Source: Hortaea werneckii (Eukaryota; Ascomycota; Dothideomycetes; Mycosphaerellales; Teratosphaeriaceae). Taken from it: a stretch of 64,000 nucleotides of DNA. A program made the position numbers and the translations under genes. Shown here piece by piece: positions 11,843 through 22,265 of the stretch. The notes beneath the pieces were generated by a model, which did not search any database, had not been told where the DNA came from, and saw nothing but the letters and a program-made list of their open reading frames with translations. The stretch's first letter is position 1. Each line of letters begins with the position of its first letter. The stretch spans positions 44,994-108,993 of the forward strand of contig JBAOKB010000111.1 of NCBI GenBank assembly GCA_037044905.1. Direction: 5' to 3'.

Positions 11843-14752
11843 CTACGCCAAAGCCTCCGAAGTCCTCATCTTCTTCTCCGGCGGTGGCTGCGGTAATGCA
11901 GCATTCCCACCACCACCAGCCATCTCATCCGCCTTGCGCTTCTGTTCCGCAACCTCCCTCTCCTTCCGCCTCGCCTCCTTCTCAGCCCGTTCCTTCTCCT
12001 TCCGCAACGCCTTACTCTCATACTCATGCCAATCGCCATCCAGCTGATCGAGCTCCCACAGCCGCTGGGCCTGGGGCCCCTCATGGGTGAAGTAAGGATG
12101 CTCGAGGACATCAGCGGCCGTAGGCCTTGAGGCGGGATCGAAGAGGAACATAGCTTGCAGGAGCTCGAAAGCCTCGGGGGAGACGCGGTCGGCGTATTTT
12201 TCCTTGAAAGTCGAGGGGATACGCTGGGTGGGGCGGAGGAGTTCGTACCACATCAGTTCCGTGATACCGGGCCATTCGCTTCGGGAAGGGGTGCCGAGGA
12301 CGGCGTAGATTTTGTCAAGCTGGTTGATTTCGCCGCCGTCGCCGGGGAAGATGGCGTGCCGGGTGAAGATCTCGACGAGGACGCAAGCGGCGGACCATAT
12401 GTCCACGGCGGGACCGTACTGCGTCTCTCCTAGCAGCAACTCGGGTGAGCGGTACCATATGGTGATGACGCGGTTCGTGTAGTCCTGCTTTCTCCGCTTC
12501 TCGTAAAATCGCGCCAAGCCAAAGTCGGCAAACTTCAGAGTGCCAGTTTTGGAGATGAGGATGTTGGCAGCTTTGATATCGCGGTGCAAGACGCCGCGAC
12601 GGTGGAGGTAGTCGAGGCCCTCAAACATCTGGCGGGCGAGATCTTTCTTGTGTGCGGGGGTGAGGGTGAACGTTGGATGGTTCAGCAGACCAGTCAAGTC
12701 GTGGGAGAGGTACTCGAATACCATGTAGCAGTCGTTCCTCTCCACCATGACCTCCTGCAACGCGACGACGTTGTTGTGATTTAGACTCTGTAAGAGCTTG
12801 ATCTCGCGCGTCGCAGTAACGGGAAAGCCATCCCTCTCGCCTTCCATACGGATCTTTTTGAGGGCAACCTTGCGTCCAGTATAAACATGAATACCTTTGT
12901 AGACTTTGCCGTAAGTACCAGACCCGACAACAGACTCATTGCCGGTCTTGCGGTAATAGACCGATTCGCTGGCTTTGAAGTCGTCACTCAGCTCTGGTCT
13001 GGCTTTCAGTCGCTTCTTTCTGATGACCTCCTTTTTGGTGGGCGGCGGTGAAGGCTTCCGCTCTATACGTGTATTGCCGACATAATTTGAGCTCTTTGGC
13101 ACGCTCGTTTGCACAAGAGGGCTTACCGGAGCTGGCGTCTTTTTTGCAAGCAGTGGGCTTGTCTCCGGTTTGGGAGCAGCTGGTGCAGCCTTTTCCGTTG
13201 ATGCGGTTTGCTGGCTTGCTCTGCCCTTGATGGAGAATGAAATCTTACTCTTCTCTTTCTCTGCTTCAGCCTCCTTTTCTGCAGCGGTCTTGCCGAAAGC
13301 GTTGAGCTTCCCGTTTGCTCCAGTGGGTGTAGCCTTCTTCTTCCTGCTCTCATCGTCGGCACGAAGATCTGCAGGTGGCCGAAAGGGATTGTCATCGTCC
13401 TCAGGATCTGGATCCTTCTGACCAGAGGTAGAACCTTCTCGGCTCTTATCTCCAGGTTGGACAAGGTGACCACCTTTCACACCATCGCCTGGCGTCCACG
13501 AGAGGTTTGCGAAGTGACCCCGCCCGCCTCTATGTCCTCCACCGCCTCGTTGTGGTGTGTGACCGCCGACGTGAGTTGCTTGGCTCGCAAATTGACGTGA
13601 AGGTCGGGGCTGATAGTACGGCACTCCAGACTGCGGGGGTGGCCCTGGTGGGTACGAATAAGGTGACTGCTGAGGCGGATATCCACTTGGTACTGGGGAT
13701 GGGCCATGAGGAGGGTAACCTTGTGGCGGGTAGCCATACGGCGAGTGAGAGTGCTGTGGTGGCGGATAGCCGTAATTCGGAGGATAACCTGGTCCGCGAT
13801 TGTACATTTCGGCCTCTCGATCACGCGTACTGTGACGTGAGCGTATACTATCGCGGCTCAGCGAGCGCCTGGCGGGTGGCTCAATCTCGCTGCGGAGCTG
13901 CGGCGCTCGACGAGTGCCCTCGCGACTGCTCTGCGTGCCCCGAGGAGAGCGCGAATAACGGCGGTGACCCTCGAAACGGCTGTTCCCTGCCGGTGGCGTC
14001 GAGCGACGTGGGTGAGCGCCCTGGTAATCTTCTTCTCTTCGTCTGTATGGGTCTCTCGACCTTTGCCTCCCTTCTCTTATGCGTTCACCTCCGTACCGCG
14101 AGTCGCGAGATCGTGATCTTGGGCGGCGGTGGGACGCCCTATCAAATTCTGTAGCCACGATTTTACCCTCGCGCGCGGGTCTTGGCGACCTCGCTCTGTC
14201 GTCCACGTTTTCGGTTTGAGAATATGGGGACGATAGGTCGGATCTGGAAATGCTTCGGCTGTGGCGGCGGTGGCTTACTCGGTCCCTCGAGGGTGATCGT
14301 GGGGAGCCTCGACGGCGACGGGAAGACGTAGGAGATTGTCGGTGGTGGTAGTGTGAATGATGGCGGTGATGATGGCGTTGGTGGTGGTGGTGTTGGGCGT
14401 CGGCGCCTGGGATGCGAGGGTGGACCGACCTCTTTGAACCACGGTGCTCTGTGCGACCCCGGTTCGGCGAACGCGACGGCGCTGTCCTTGCGCTCCTACT
14501 CTGGGGTTGGTATCGGTGTGGGGGAGGTGATGGGGAGTGGGCGTGTCTTGCAACAGACAGGAAGTGCGGAGGAAGTTCAGCGCTGCCTAGCTTAGTCTCT
14601 ACTGGCTCATGACGCCGGGCAGTCTGGGGCAGCGATACACCTTCCCGACCGGGTGCTGAATCTGAAAGACTTGCTCGACGCGCACGGTGGTAGTCCTCTT
14701 GCTCCTCCTGCCGGTGTAGATGCCCCCCTTTGTGCAGTCGTGATTCAACCAT
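11843..14752 (-). CDS. CTK1: Ctk1-type cyclin-dependent kinase (RNA polymerase II CTD kinase)
   Basis: A single exon encodes 969 residues. The first 590 or so are low complexity: Arg/Ser-rich with many SR and SP dipeptides, a His-rich patch, then Pro/Tyr/Gly-rich YPPQG repeats, as in other long fungal Ctk1 and metazoan CDK12 proteins. The kinase domain spans about 597-888: Gly loop GSGTYGKVY, VALKKIRMEGE, catalytic loop HRDIKAAN, DFGLARFYE and T-loop NRVITIWYRSPE with the activating Thr. The cyclin-binding helix reads VTATRE where PITSIRE or PITAIRE is common. A charged coiled-coil tail (KEKERAEKEARRKERE) ends the protein. Ctk1 with its cyclin phosphorylates Ser2 of the Pol II CTD during elongation. 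Bur1 is the main alternative; the RS-rich N-terminus and WYRSPELLLG context favour Ctk1. The start is the most upstream ATG; further 5' exons are possible. Confidence 0.88.
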   Translation of the reverse strand: MVESRLHKGGHLHRQEEQEDYHRARRASLSDSAPGREGVSLPQTARRHEPVETKLGSAELPPHFLSVARHAHSPSPPPHRYQPQSRSARTAPSRSPNRGRTEHRGSKRSVHPRIPGADAQHHHHQRHHHRHHSHYHHRQSPTSSRRRRGSPRSPSRDRVSHRRHSRSISRSDLSSPYSQTENVDDRARSPRPAREGKIVATEFDRASHRRPRSRSRDSRYGGERIREGRQRSRDPYRRREEDYQGAHPRRSTPPAGNSRFEGHRRYSRSPRGTQSSREGTRRAPQLRSEIEPPARRSLSRDSIRSRHSTRDREAEMYNRGPGYPPNYGYPPPQHSHSPYGYPPQGYPPHGPSPVPSGYPPQQSPYSYPPGPPPQSGVPYYQPRPSRQFASQATHVGGHTPQRGGGGHRGGRGHFANLSWTPGDGVKGGHLVQPGDKSREGSTSGQKDPDPEDDDNPFRPPADLRADDESRKKKATPTGANGKLNAFGKTAAEKEAEAEKEKSKISFSIKGRASQQTASTEKAAPAAPKPETSPLLAKKTPAPVSPLVQTSVPKSSNYVGNTRIERKPSPPPTKKEVIRKKRLKARPELSDDFKASESVYYRKTGNESVVGSGTYGKVYKGIHVYTGRKVALKKIRMEGERDGFPVTATREIKLLQSLNHNNVVALQEVMVERNDCYMVFEYLSHDLTGLLNHPTFTLTPAHKKDLARQMFEGLDYLHRRGVLHRDIKAANILISKTGTLKFADFGLARFYEKRRKQDYTNRVITIWYRSPELLLGETQYGPAVDIWSAACVLVEIFTRHAIFPGDGGEINQLDKIYAVLGTPSRSEWPGITELMWYELLRPTQRIPSTFKEKYADRVSPEAFELLQAMFLFDPASRPTAADVLEHPYFTHEGPQAQRLWELDQLDGDWHEYESKALRKEKERAEKEARRKEREVAEQKRKADEMAGGGGNAALPQPPPEKKMRTSEALA

Positions 14753-16435
14753 TTGACTCGATCAAGATGCGCTCGTACGGGACCTGGCCCGAAGAGAGAC
14801 AGCGCAGCGGGAAGCCGGTGGTAGGCTCAACACGCACACGTCGATGTTGCTCCGAAGCGCTCCGTCGCCAGCCCGTGCGATGGCTCAAATTTTTTCCAGT
14901 GAATCAAATGCTCGCTAACTACATGTGTGCTCACCTGATATGTAGAAATCTTATTACTTGGCGATTGATTATGGCCGCCAGATCAGCATCGCACATCGAG
15001 TCTTCGTGGCCTGCAAGTGCAGCTTCATGGCCCAAGCGTTTGCTTCTGCCCCTCCACCCCCATGGTCTTGGCGAAGTCACGAGAAGGCAGCCGCCTACAC
15101 AGGGCAGCTGACGGGGTTTGGAACGGGTTGCAAGAAGCGTATCGGTATGCAACCAGGCTAATGCCACGATTGAGCAGAGCCCAATATCATGACACAGGGC
15201 TCAGCTCGAGTTGCTGAGTCTCCGCGTATCCCACAGGCGCATTCTGCGGGCGGGCAGTGTTTTCGGTCCCTGCTTTTGAGACTGTCGCTTGTGAAGCACT
15301 GCTTTGCGATCAGCATCGAAGATACGACGCCAGGCAGAAGGCGGACGTCTGCATGTCGAACGCAAATGACAGCATAGCCGGGAGGAGCAGACATCTGCGC
15401 AAATCAAGTTGTCCCATTCACGCGTACTGTAGTAGCGGTCAGTAGGCACGTGTTAGTAGTGCAGCCGCGATAGATAGTCCGGTACGGCGGGATTATTGGC
15501 ATCCAGAGAGCATATCATATCAAGCATCCTTTGCTTCATAAACCTGAGCCTTGCACAAGACGCATGGTGGTAGCATGAGGTTATCGATGCGCGTATGCTT
15601 TTCAAGTATCTCTCACGCATCGTCAGCCACCAGCGTCCTCGTTCTTAGCCATTCCCGTGGGCAAGTGACCATGTCTGCTGTTTCAAGCACTGACACTCAT
15701 CCATAGTTTCCGCTGACGTAAATGCTGTGGACAGTCAGAATCACGGAACGATAGAACTATCTAAACAAGCGCGCATTGGGCATATAGCCCAATATCTCCA
15801 GGCCGAAGCAGCCGTAGTGTGGACAGGAGGCGCCCTGGACTGCAAGATGACTGTGGTCAAGTAAAACGAGCTTCGAGGCGCTGCGCTTGGTGAAAGCGAT
15901 GTGTTGATGCCGGCATCCGGAGGAGTGATGACCTGCTGCGTGCACTGCGCCGTAGAGTCCTCTAGTCAACCGTCATGACCATTCATGCCCTGGCAAGACC
16001 AAAGACAGCACTGTGGCATATGAGCGCCAGTGCGACATGATACTACTTCGACGCAAACGATGCGGCTGAATGGGAGGTGGATGAGAAGGTGTAGGTGCAA
16101 GTGAAGAAGCGTCGAGGCGTGAACAAAGCCTGAAGTCCGCGTGCCCGCCACATGTCGGAATTTTCCGGCGCAAGGCCTCGGTGACATTTTAGAGATTGTT
16201 CAAGCTTCAACCCACCTTTCATTGGCCAACCGTGCCCGAAAGAGAACATTCAATTGACAGGCTTCTACCCATAGCCATTGGGATGGACCGACTCTTTTAC
16301 CAAATCCAGTCCGCACACTCCAATTACTTCCTCTAAAGCCGTGCTGCCAAAAAAAAGCTGAAGCAAGCCGTCCCTCATTCTTCTCAAACAGAATTTCCTT
16401 CCCTCTTCTTTTCCACCTTTCTGCGATTACGAGTT
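14753..16435. other. Intergenic, 14.8-16.4 kb
   Basis: A 1.7-kb stretch between the divergent CTD kinase and GTP cyclohydrolase genes. Frames on both strands overlap one another and have no recognisable motifs. A pyrimidine-rich segment (16380-16420) precedes the GTP cyclohydrolase start, as is common in promoters and 5' UTRs of filamentous fungi. Confidence 0.55.
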
Positions 16436-17522
16436 ATGCCAGCCATGGACCAGACTCACCACTCTCCCCGACCCAAAGCGATCCCGTCCCACCTCATAAA
16501 TGGCCACTCTCCACTGCACCCAGACTACTCCGCCGAGAAGGAGAAGGACGAGCGAGCGCATACATACGACTCGATCAAATCTTCCATGGGGCCTCACAAA
16601 CAACCGCTGAGCCTTGAGCAATTATCCCTCAACGGTGATGGAACCCCAAGCGCAAACCACAGCGATTCCTCTCAACGTGTGTCCGCAAGGCAGTATGAGG
16701 ATGTGACGGACCAAGATATAGAGGATCTCGACCTCAAGGTAGCAGCAAGAGACGGCCGAGACGAGGCACCCATGACTCCTCCAGCATCAACAAGCCGTTC
16801 CGAATCGCCATTCACGGCAGGTCCAGCCATAGATTTCGAAGGCTTATCATGGCCGTCCGGCGGCACAGTGGACCGTCTAAAAGAGCGTTCAGACCCCGCT
16901 GCAGCCCACGAGCGCCTACAAAAGCTGTCTGGTGCCGTGCGGACAATCCTCGAGTGTATAGGTGAGGACCCGGATAGAGAAGGTCTACACGGGACACCTG
17001 AGAGGTATGCGAAGGCGATGATGTTCTTCACCAAGGGGTACGAGGAGAATTTGCGGGACATCGTTAATGGCGCCGTGTTCCACGAGGATCATGATGAATT
17101 GGTTATTGTCAAGGATATTGAGATTTACAGCCTGTGCGAGCACCATTTGGTGCCTTTTACTGGAAAGGTGAGTCTGAATCTGAAGAAAGGAAGACTAGTC
17201 CTGGGTCTAACGTGAGTGACAGATGCATATTGGCTATATTCCTTCGCGCCGCGTCATTGGCTTGTCCAAGCTCGCTAGGATTGCCGACATGTTTGCTCGC
17301 CGCCTTCAAGTGCAGGAGCGTCTTACGAAACAAGTAGCTCTTGCTCTGTCTGAAGTACTGAAGCCACAAGGCGTTGCAGTGGTCATGGAGTCAAGCCACA
17401 TGTGCATGGTAATGCGCGGTGTCGAGAAGTCAGGGGCGGTGACCACGACCAGTTGCATGCTGGGCGCTATGAGGAAGCGCGCGAAAACGAGGGAGGAGTT
17501 TTTGAGCCTTCTAAGGCGCTAA
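16436..17522 (+). CDS. FOL2: GTP cyclohydrolase I
   Basis: Two exons, 16436-17167 and 17223-17522 (343 residues), around a 55-nt intron with donor GTGAGT. The N-terminal 150 residues are polar and poorly conserved; the catalytic domain starts near KLSGAVRTILECIGE. GTPERYAKAMMFFTKGYE, SLCEHHLVPFTGK, joined by the splice to MHIGYIPSRRVIGLSKLARI, and TTTSCMLG are diagnostic. The Cys and His of CEHH and the Cys of TSCM bind the catalytic zinc. The enzyme turns GTP into 7,8-dihydroneopterin triphosphate, the first step of folate and pterin synthesis, as a cytosolic decamer. A second ATG lies three codons downstream. The long N-terminal extension is typical of filamentous fungi. Confidence 0.95.
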
Positions 17523-18145
17523 GAACCTGGGCTTACCACTTGAATGGGTGACGCGGTGATGAGGAGCGACTTTAGACGCCGATCGGGGCATCTGCATTTG
17601 ACGGAGTTACGGGGAAAGGGGATGGGTGGCGAATTGATGGCCGGTTCAACAGGCCTTTTGGGATGATACCCGCTCAACGCATCGTAAGTCATTTATGTGT
17701 ACAATGATAGAAAGATATTAGACACAACAAGCTTCGCCTTTACATGGACTCTCTCCAGTTGCTGCAAACGTGCGCAGTGTAGGAGTTTGGCCGATGCACT
17801 TTGCACGATCGCTCTTTCCCTCTTCGGAAGCTTCGCTAGCGCGTTCACGAGCCGACGTCACACGCGCATACATTTTTGCGTCACCTGCCTTTCACTTTCC
17901 ACAAGAACAATAGCAACACTCAGACATTGTCGTTGGCTGCAGGAGACTGCGACATAAAAGCACTCTTCAAAGATTGTTCTGGCCTGATCGTCTTGCAATG
18001 GGCATTGGAAGACTCTACTACTACGCCGCCACGATCGCCATCATTTCCTTCTGTTGTGTGTCACACATCGAGTTGAACTGGCCAGAAAAGGGCTTCCATC
18101 CCCACTCGTCTATGGGAAATATTTTCAGGAAGTCCAAGCCAAAAG
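17523..18145. other. Intergenic, 17.5-18.1 kb
   Basis: Between GTP cyclohydrolase and the F-box-like gene. It contains an open frame running in from 17974 whose internal ATG at 18112 could be an alternative start for the next gene; otherwise no coding signal. Confidence 0.5.
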
Positions 18146-20059
18146 ATGACGAAGCACCAAGGACCAGCAACGGCGGAAAGCGCAAGCGATCCAGAGCGCC
18201 AGATCCGCGACGACGCCGAGACGACGAAGAACGGAGCGAGCGTGTTGAGTTCAGAAGACGTTCAAGTACGCCACATCCCAGCCGCGGCAGCAGGGTCGGG
18301 CCTTCCAGAGAAACAGAGTACTACCTCGACGAGCTCGACATCAAACCAATTCAGCGGTGGCGATGATGCCGACTTCGATGCTCTCGGTATCAGCCAAACA
18401 GCAGAAGACATCACGCAGCCTACCGTCCAGCATCCATCTCTTCCGCCGAAGCTCGGCAACCTTCACAAGCGTCGTGCATCTGACTCGCCCGAAAAGTTCA
18501 ACACTGGCAAATTTTACCCGTTGCCGCTGCGTACCGATGCAACCGAGCCTGCTTCCATTGGCCCTTTACCAGCCAAGCGTGCGCGCATCGAGAACAAGGT
18601 CGAGGTCGGCTATGATTCAGTTGGTACGCCTAGGATCGTCTCAGTCACACCCAAGAACGTTTTTCCTTCCAGCAAGTCGACATCGAAATGGGATCGTGAG
18701 GGCTTAGGCTTCGGCACGAAAGAATTCAGCGTCTTCAATGCCCTCCTCCGACACCATGACCTGCTACTGCTCTTGGTCAGCTACCTCAGTGTACCCTCGT
18801 TGATCTCGCTCTACTCCATCAGCAGACCCTTCCACTACATCTTCAACAGCAACTACCTCGCCTTCATACTTTCTATCTCCAACACATGGGCGCCCAACGC
18901 AGCTACCATATACCCCTGGCGGTGCTTCAAATCGCTCTGCGTGCGTGATCCCCAGCTCAAGGTGAAAAGCTCCATGATCGGTCGACACCTACAACATCAA
19001 TACCAGAATCTGCGCGAAATCCCAAGTCTGAAATGGTTGCAGATGGTAGTATGGCGCCAGGGCGTATGCAAGGACATGCTCATCCAGCTCGCCACGAAAG
19101 GACTAAGATGTCCGGCCGGCACTCTAGATGCCGTGAGACGGATGTGGTTAATTCTCGACTTCCCTCTAAACGCCCAACGCATCGCGCTCTGTCGCTCCCC
19201 GGAGTACATCACCCCGAGGACCATCTTCCTCGCGACCTTCTTCTTCCTCAAAGTCGACATGGCGTTCACAGACCCCGCGGGACCAGTCTTCCGCACCAAC
19301 GCCCAGCACAACAACGCCGCAGCCTTCCCACGTCGTCTCGACGGCCGCGGCACCGTCGGCTGCGACCTCCGCGAACTCCTCACCAGCGAGCGCAACTTCA
19401 CACCCCTCTGGCGCGTCCTACGCGGCTGGAGCCCTGACCCAACCCTCCCGCGCATCCCGATGAACCGGCTCGACATCCTCAAGCTCTGGATCCGCCACGA
19501 ATACCACCTGCCCGACCGCGCCTCGGCCCAAGCCCGAAGACAATCCATCCTCGGCGTCCCCTGGCACCAAGTCGGCACCGCCTCGCTGGAACGGACAGGG
19601 TCAGCGCTCGTGACCATCAACGGGCAAAAAACGACTCTGATCGATCCCGGCCTGACCAGCTCGAAAGAGCTTGAGACTCATACGGCGCAACAGTTGCTAT
19701 ACCCGCACGCGAAGCGCATCCTCGTCCCGGAGGCGAAACCGCGGGAGAAGCTGATGCGGCCGGAGGAGCTGATGATGAAGGAAGGGGTGCGGAGGAAGAT
19801 GGGATTGCATCGGCACTGGGTCCGGATGATGTTGTGGGGGTTCTGTGATAAGCTGGGCAGGAATTTTGTGGAGCGGGGTGAGGAGGAGTTGGTGGGGTTT
19901 TTGCGGGGGGAGATGCAGGGGCGGGAGTTGTTCGAGACGGAGAGGGGGGATGTGGAGGAGAGGGAGGATATTGCGGCGAGGGCTATGGAGATGGAGGAGG
20001 AGGAGAAGGGGGAGGAGAAGGAGAAGGGGAAAGAGAAGGAGGAGGGGATGGAGAGTTGA
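18146..20059 (+). CDS. F-box-like protein of unknown function
   Basis: A 637-residue single-exon frame. The first 190 residues are polar and disordered-looking (Ser/Thr/Asp-rich, AKRARIE basic patch). The segment FNALLRHHDLLLLLVSYLSVPSLISLYSISRPFHYIF has the helix pattern of an F-box (leading helix, LxxLPxxxL-like core, SLxxLxxVSRxF-like end), though the usual Leu-Pro is not exact. The following 300 residues are conserved-looking and helical, with WLQMVVWRQG and MWLILDFPLNAQRI. The C-terminus is a low-complexity Glu/Lys tail with EEEE and KEKE runs. An SCF adaptor role is possible but only inferred. The start is uncertain: an overlapping frame beginning MGNIFRKSKPK at 18112 runs to 18366 in another phase and could be an alternative first exon. 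Confidence 0.65.
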   Translation: MTKHQGPATAESASDPERQIRDDAETTKNGASVLSSEDVQVRHIPAAAAGSGLPEKQSTTSTSSTSNQFSGGDDADFDALGISQTAEDITQPTVQHPSLPPKLGNLHKRRASDSPEKFNTGKFYPLPLRTDATEPASIGPLPAKRARIENKVEVGYDSVGTPRIVSVTPKNVFPSSKSTSKWDREGLGFGTKEFSVFNALLRHHDLLLLLVSYLSVPSLISLYSISRPFHYIFNSNYLAFILSISNTWAPNAATIYPWRCFKSLCVRDPQLKVKSSMIGRHLQHQYQNLREIPSLKWLQMVVWRQGVCKDMLIQLATKGLRCPAGTLDAVRRMWLILDFPLNAQRIALCRSPEYITPRTIFLATFFFLKVDMAFTDPAGPVFRTNAQHNNAAAFPRRLDGRGTVGCDLRELLTSERNFTPLWRVLRGWSPDPTLPRIPMNRLDILKLWIRHEYHLPDRASAQARRQSILGVPWHQVGTASLERTGSALVTINGQKTTLIDPGLTSSKELETHTAQQLLYPHAKRILVPEAKPREKLMRPEELMMKEGVRRKMGLHRHWVRMMLWGFCDKLGRNFVERGEEELVGFLRGEMQGRELFETERGDVEEREDIAARAMEMEEEEKGEEKEKGKEKEEGMES

Positions 20060-21274
<1,215 letters not shown>

Positions 21275-21608
21275 AAGAAGGAGAAAATAAAAAAGAAAGG
21301 AACGATCCCCGCCTGATCAATCCACCAGTGAGTCTCCAGGATCAAGGAAAACTCCCGTAGCGAAGACCGGTAGCATTCGGCACACAACATTCCCTGCATC
21401 TGAACGAAGCAAGTCCCGGTCGGCGGGATGCCCATCTCAACCCGCTCGACAGCCAGAGCAGACTTCAACTTTCAAGAATCCATTCCTTCCTTGCAGCTCC
21501 TAGCACCAACCCTCCTCATTCTGTGCGTACAAAGTCCGAGTCCGTCCCGCAGGGCCGACAATCGGGCTTCCGTGCAGGGCTTTATAGGCGGGAGCAGCAG
21601 GGACGTGG

Positions 21609-22265
21609 TCAGTGTCGGGGTGGTGGAAGGCCTTCGTCGCCAGGACTTTGCGCCATTGGTGGTAGAACCTGATATTTTCCGCCTGCTGCTGGGCACGGAG
21701 AGCTTTCGCAGCGGAAAAGTTTCGTGGTGAGCGGGTTTGGGCGCGGGTTTTGCTTTCGCGCGGCTTGCTGTCGTGCGACTTGCTTGGCAGCTTTCCGCTG
21801 CCTTCTTTCCCTTTCCCTCTCCCAAGCCGCCTGCTGCTGTACGCGGCGACGAGCCTGTTGGTCAGCCAGCACTCGCTGTGCGTAGGCCGCTGGATCTAGA
21901 TACTGGCCGTCTGATCGGGAGTTGGGCCCATCTACGCAAGTAGACGTGCCGGAGACGAATACCGAATCGAACCGCGTAGAAGAGTGCGATCAGAAGAAGG
22001 GCTGTGGCGATTATCCAGCCCATGAGGTTCAGGCCGAAGAGCAAGGCTATTACAGAGATTGATGAAGCATGGTTTAGTGCGGTAAGTATTCGGCCGAGAA
22101 GGTGATAGATCCATAGAACACGCCTTTCGCAATGGTGCGATGATGGAAGAGAAAGCGCTGGCGATCTAGTGGGAGCCCTTGTGAAAGTGAGCGGGACAAG
22201 GAGTTGGCGAAGTGGGCGAACGCTTCCCAATCTTCGCTCATTGCGACCTGCTGAGTTGGCGGCAT
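21609..22265 (-). other. Possible small membrane-protein gene, exon structure unresolved
   Basis: Three minus-strand segments look protein-like. An N-terminal piece starts with the ATG at 22265 (MPPTQQVAMSEDWEAF). A middle piece has a strong hydrophobic helix ending IIATALLLIALFYAVRF. A C-terminal Arg/Gln-rich piece (DQQARRRVQQQAAWERERE) ends at 21609. The last two join cleanly through a 52-nt intron at 21911-21962 (donor GTATTC, acceptor TCAG), giving AVRFDGQYLDPAAYAQRV. No good GT-AG intron links the first two in frame; a donor at GTTCGC with acceptor CTAG is formally possible but weak. It could be a single-pass membrane protein with a basic cytoplasmic tail, or a decayed gene. No family recognised. 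Confidence 0.35.
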
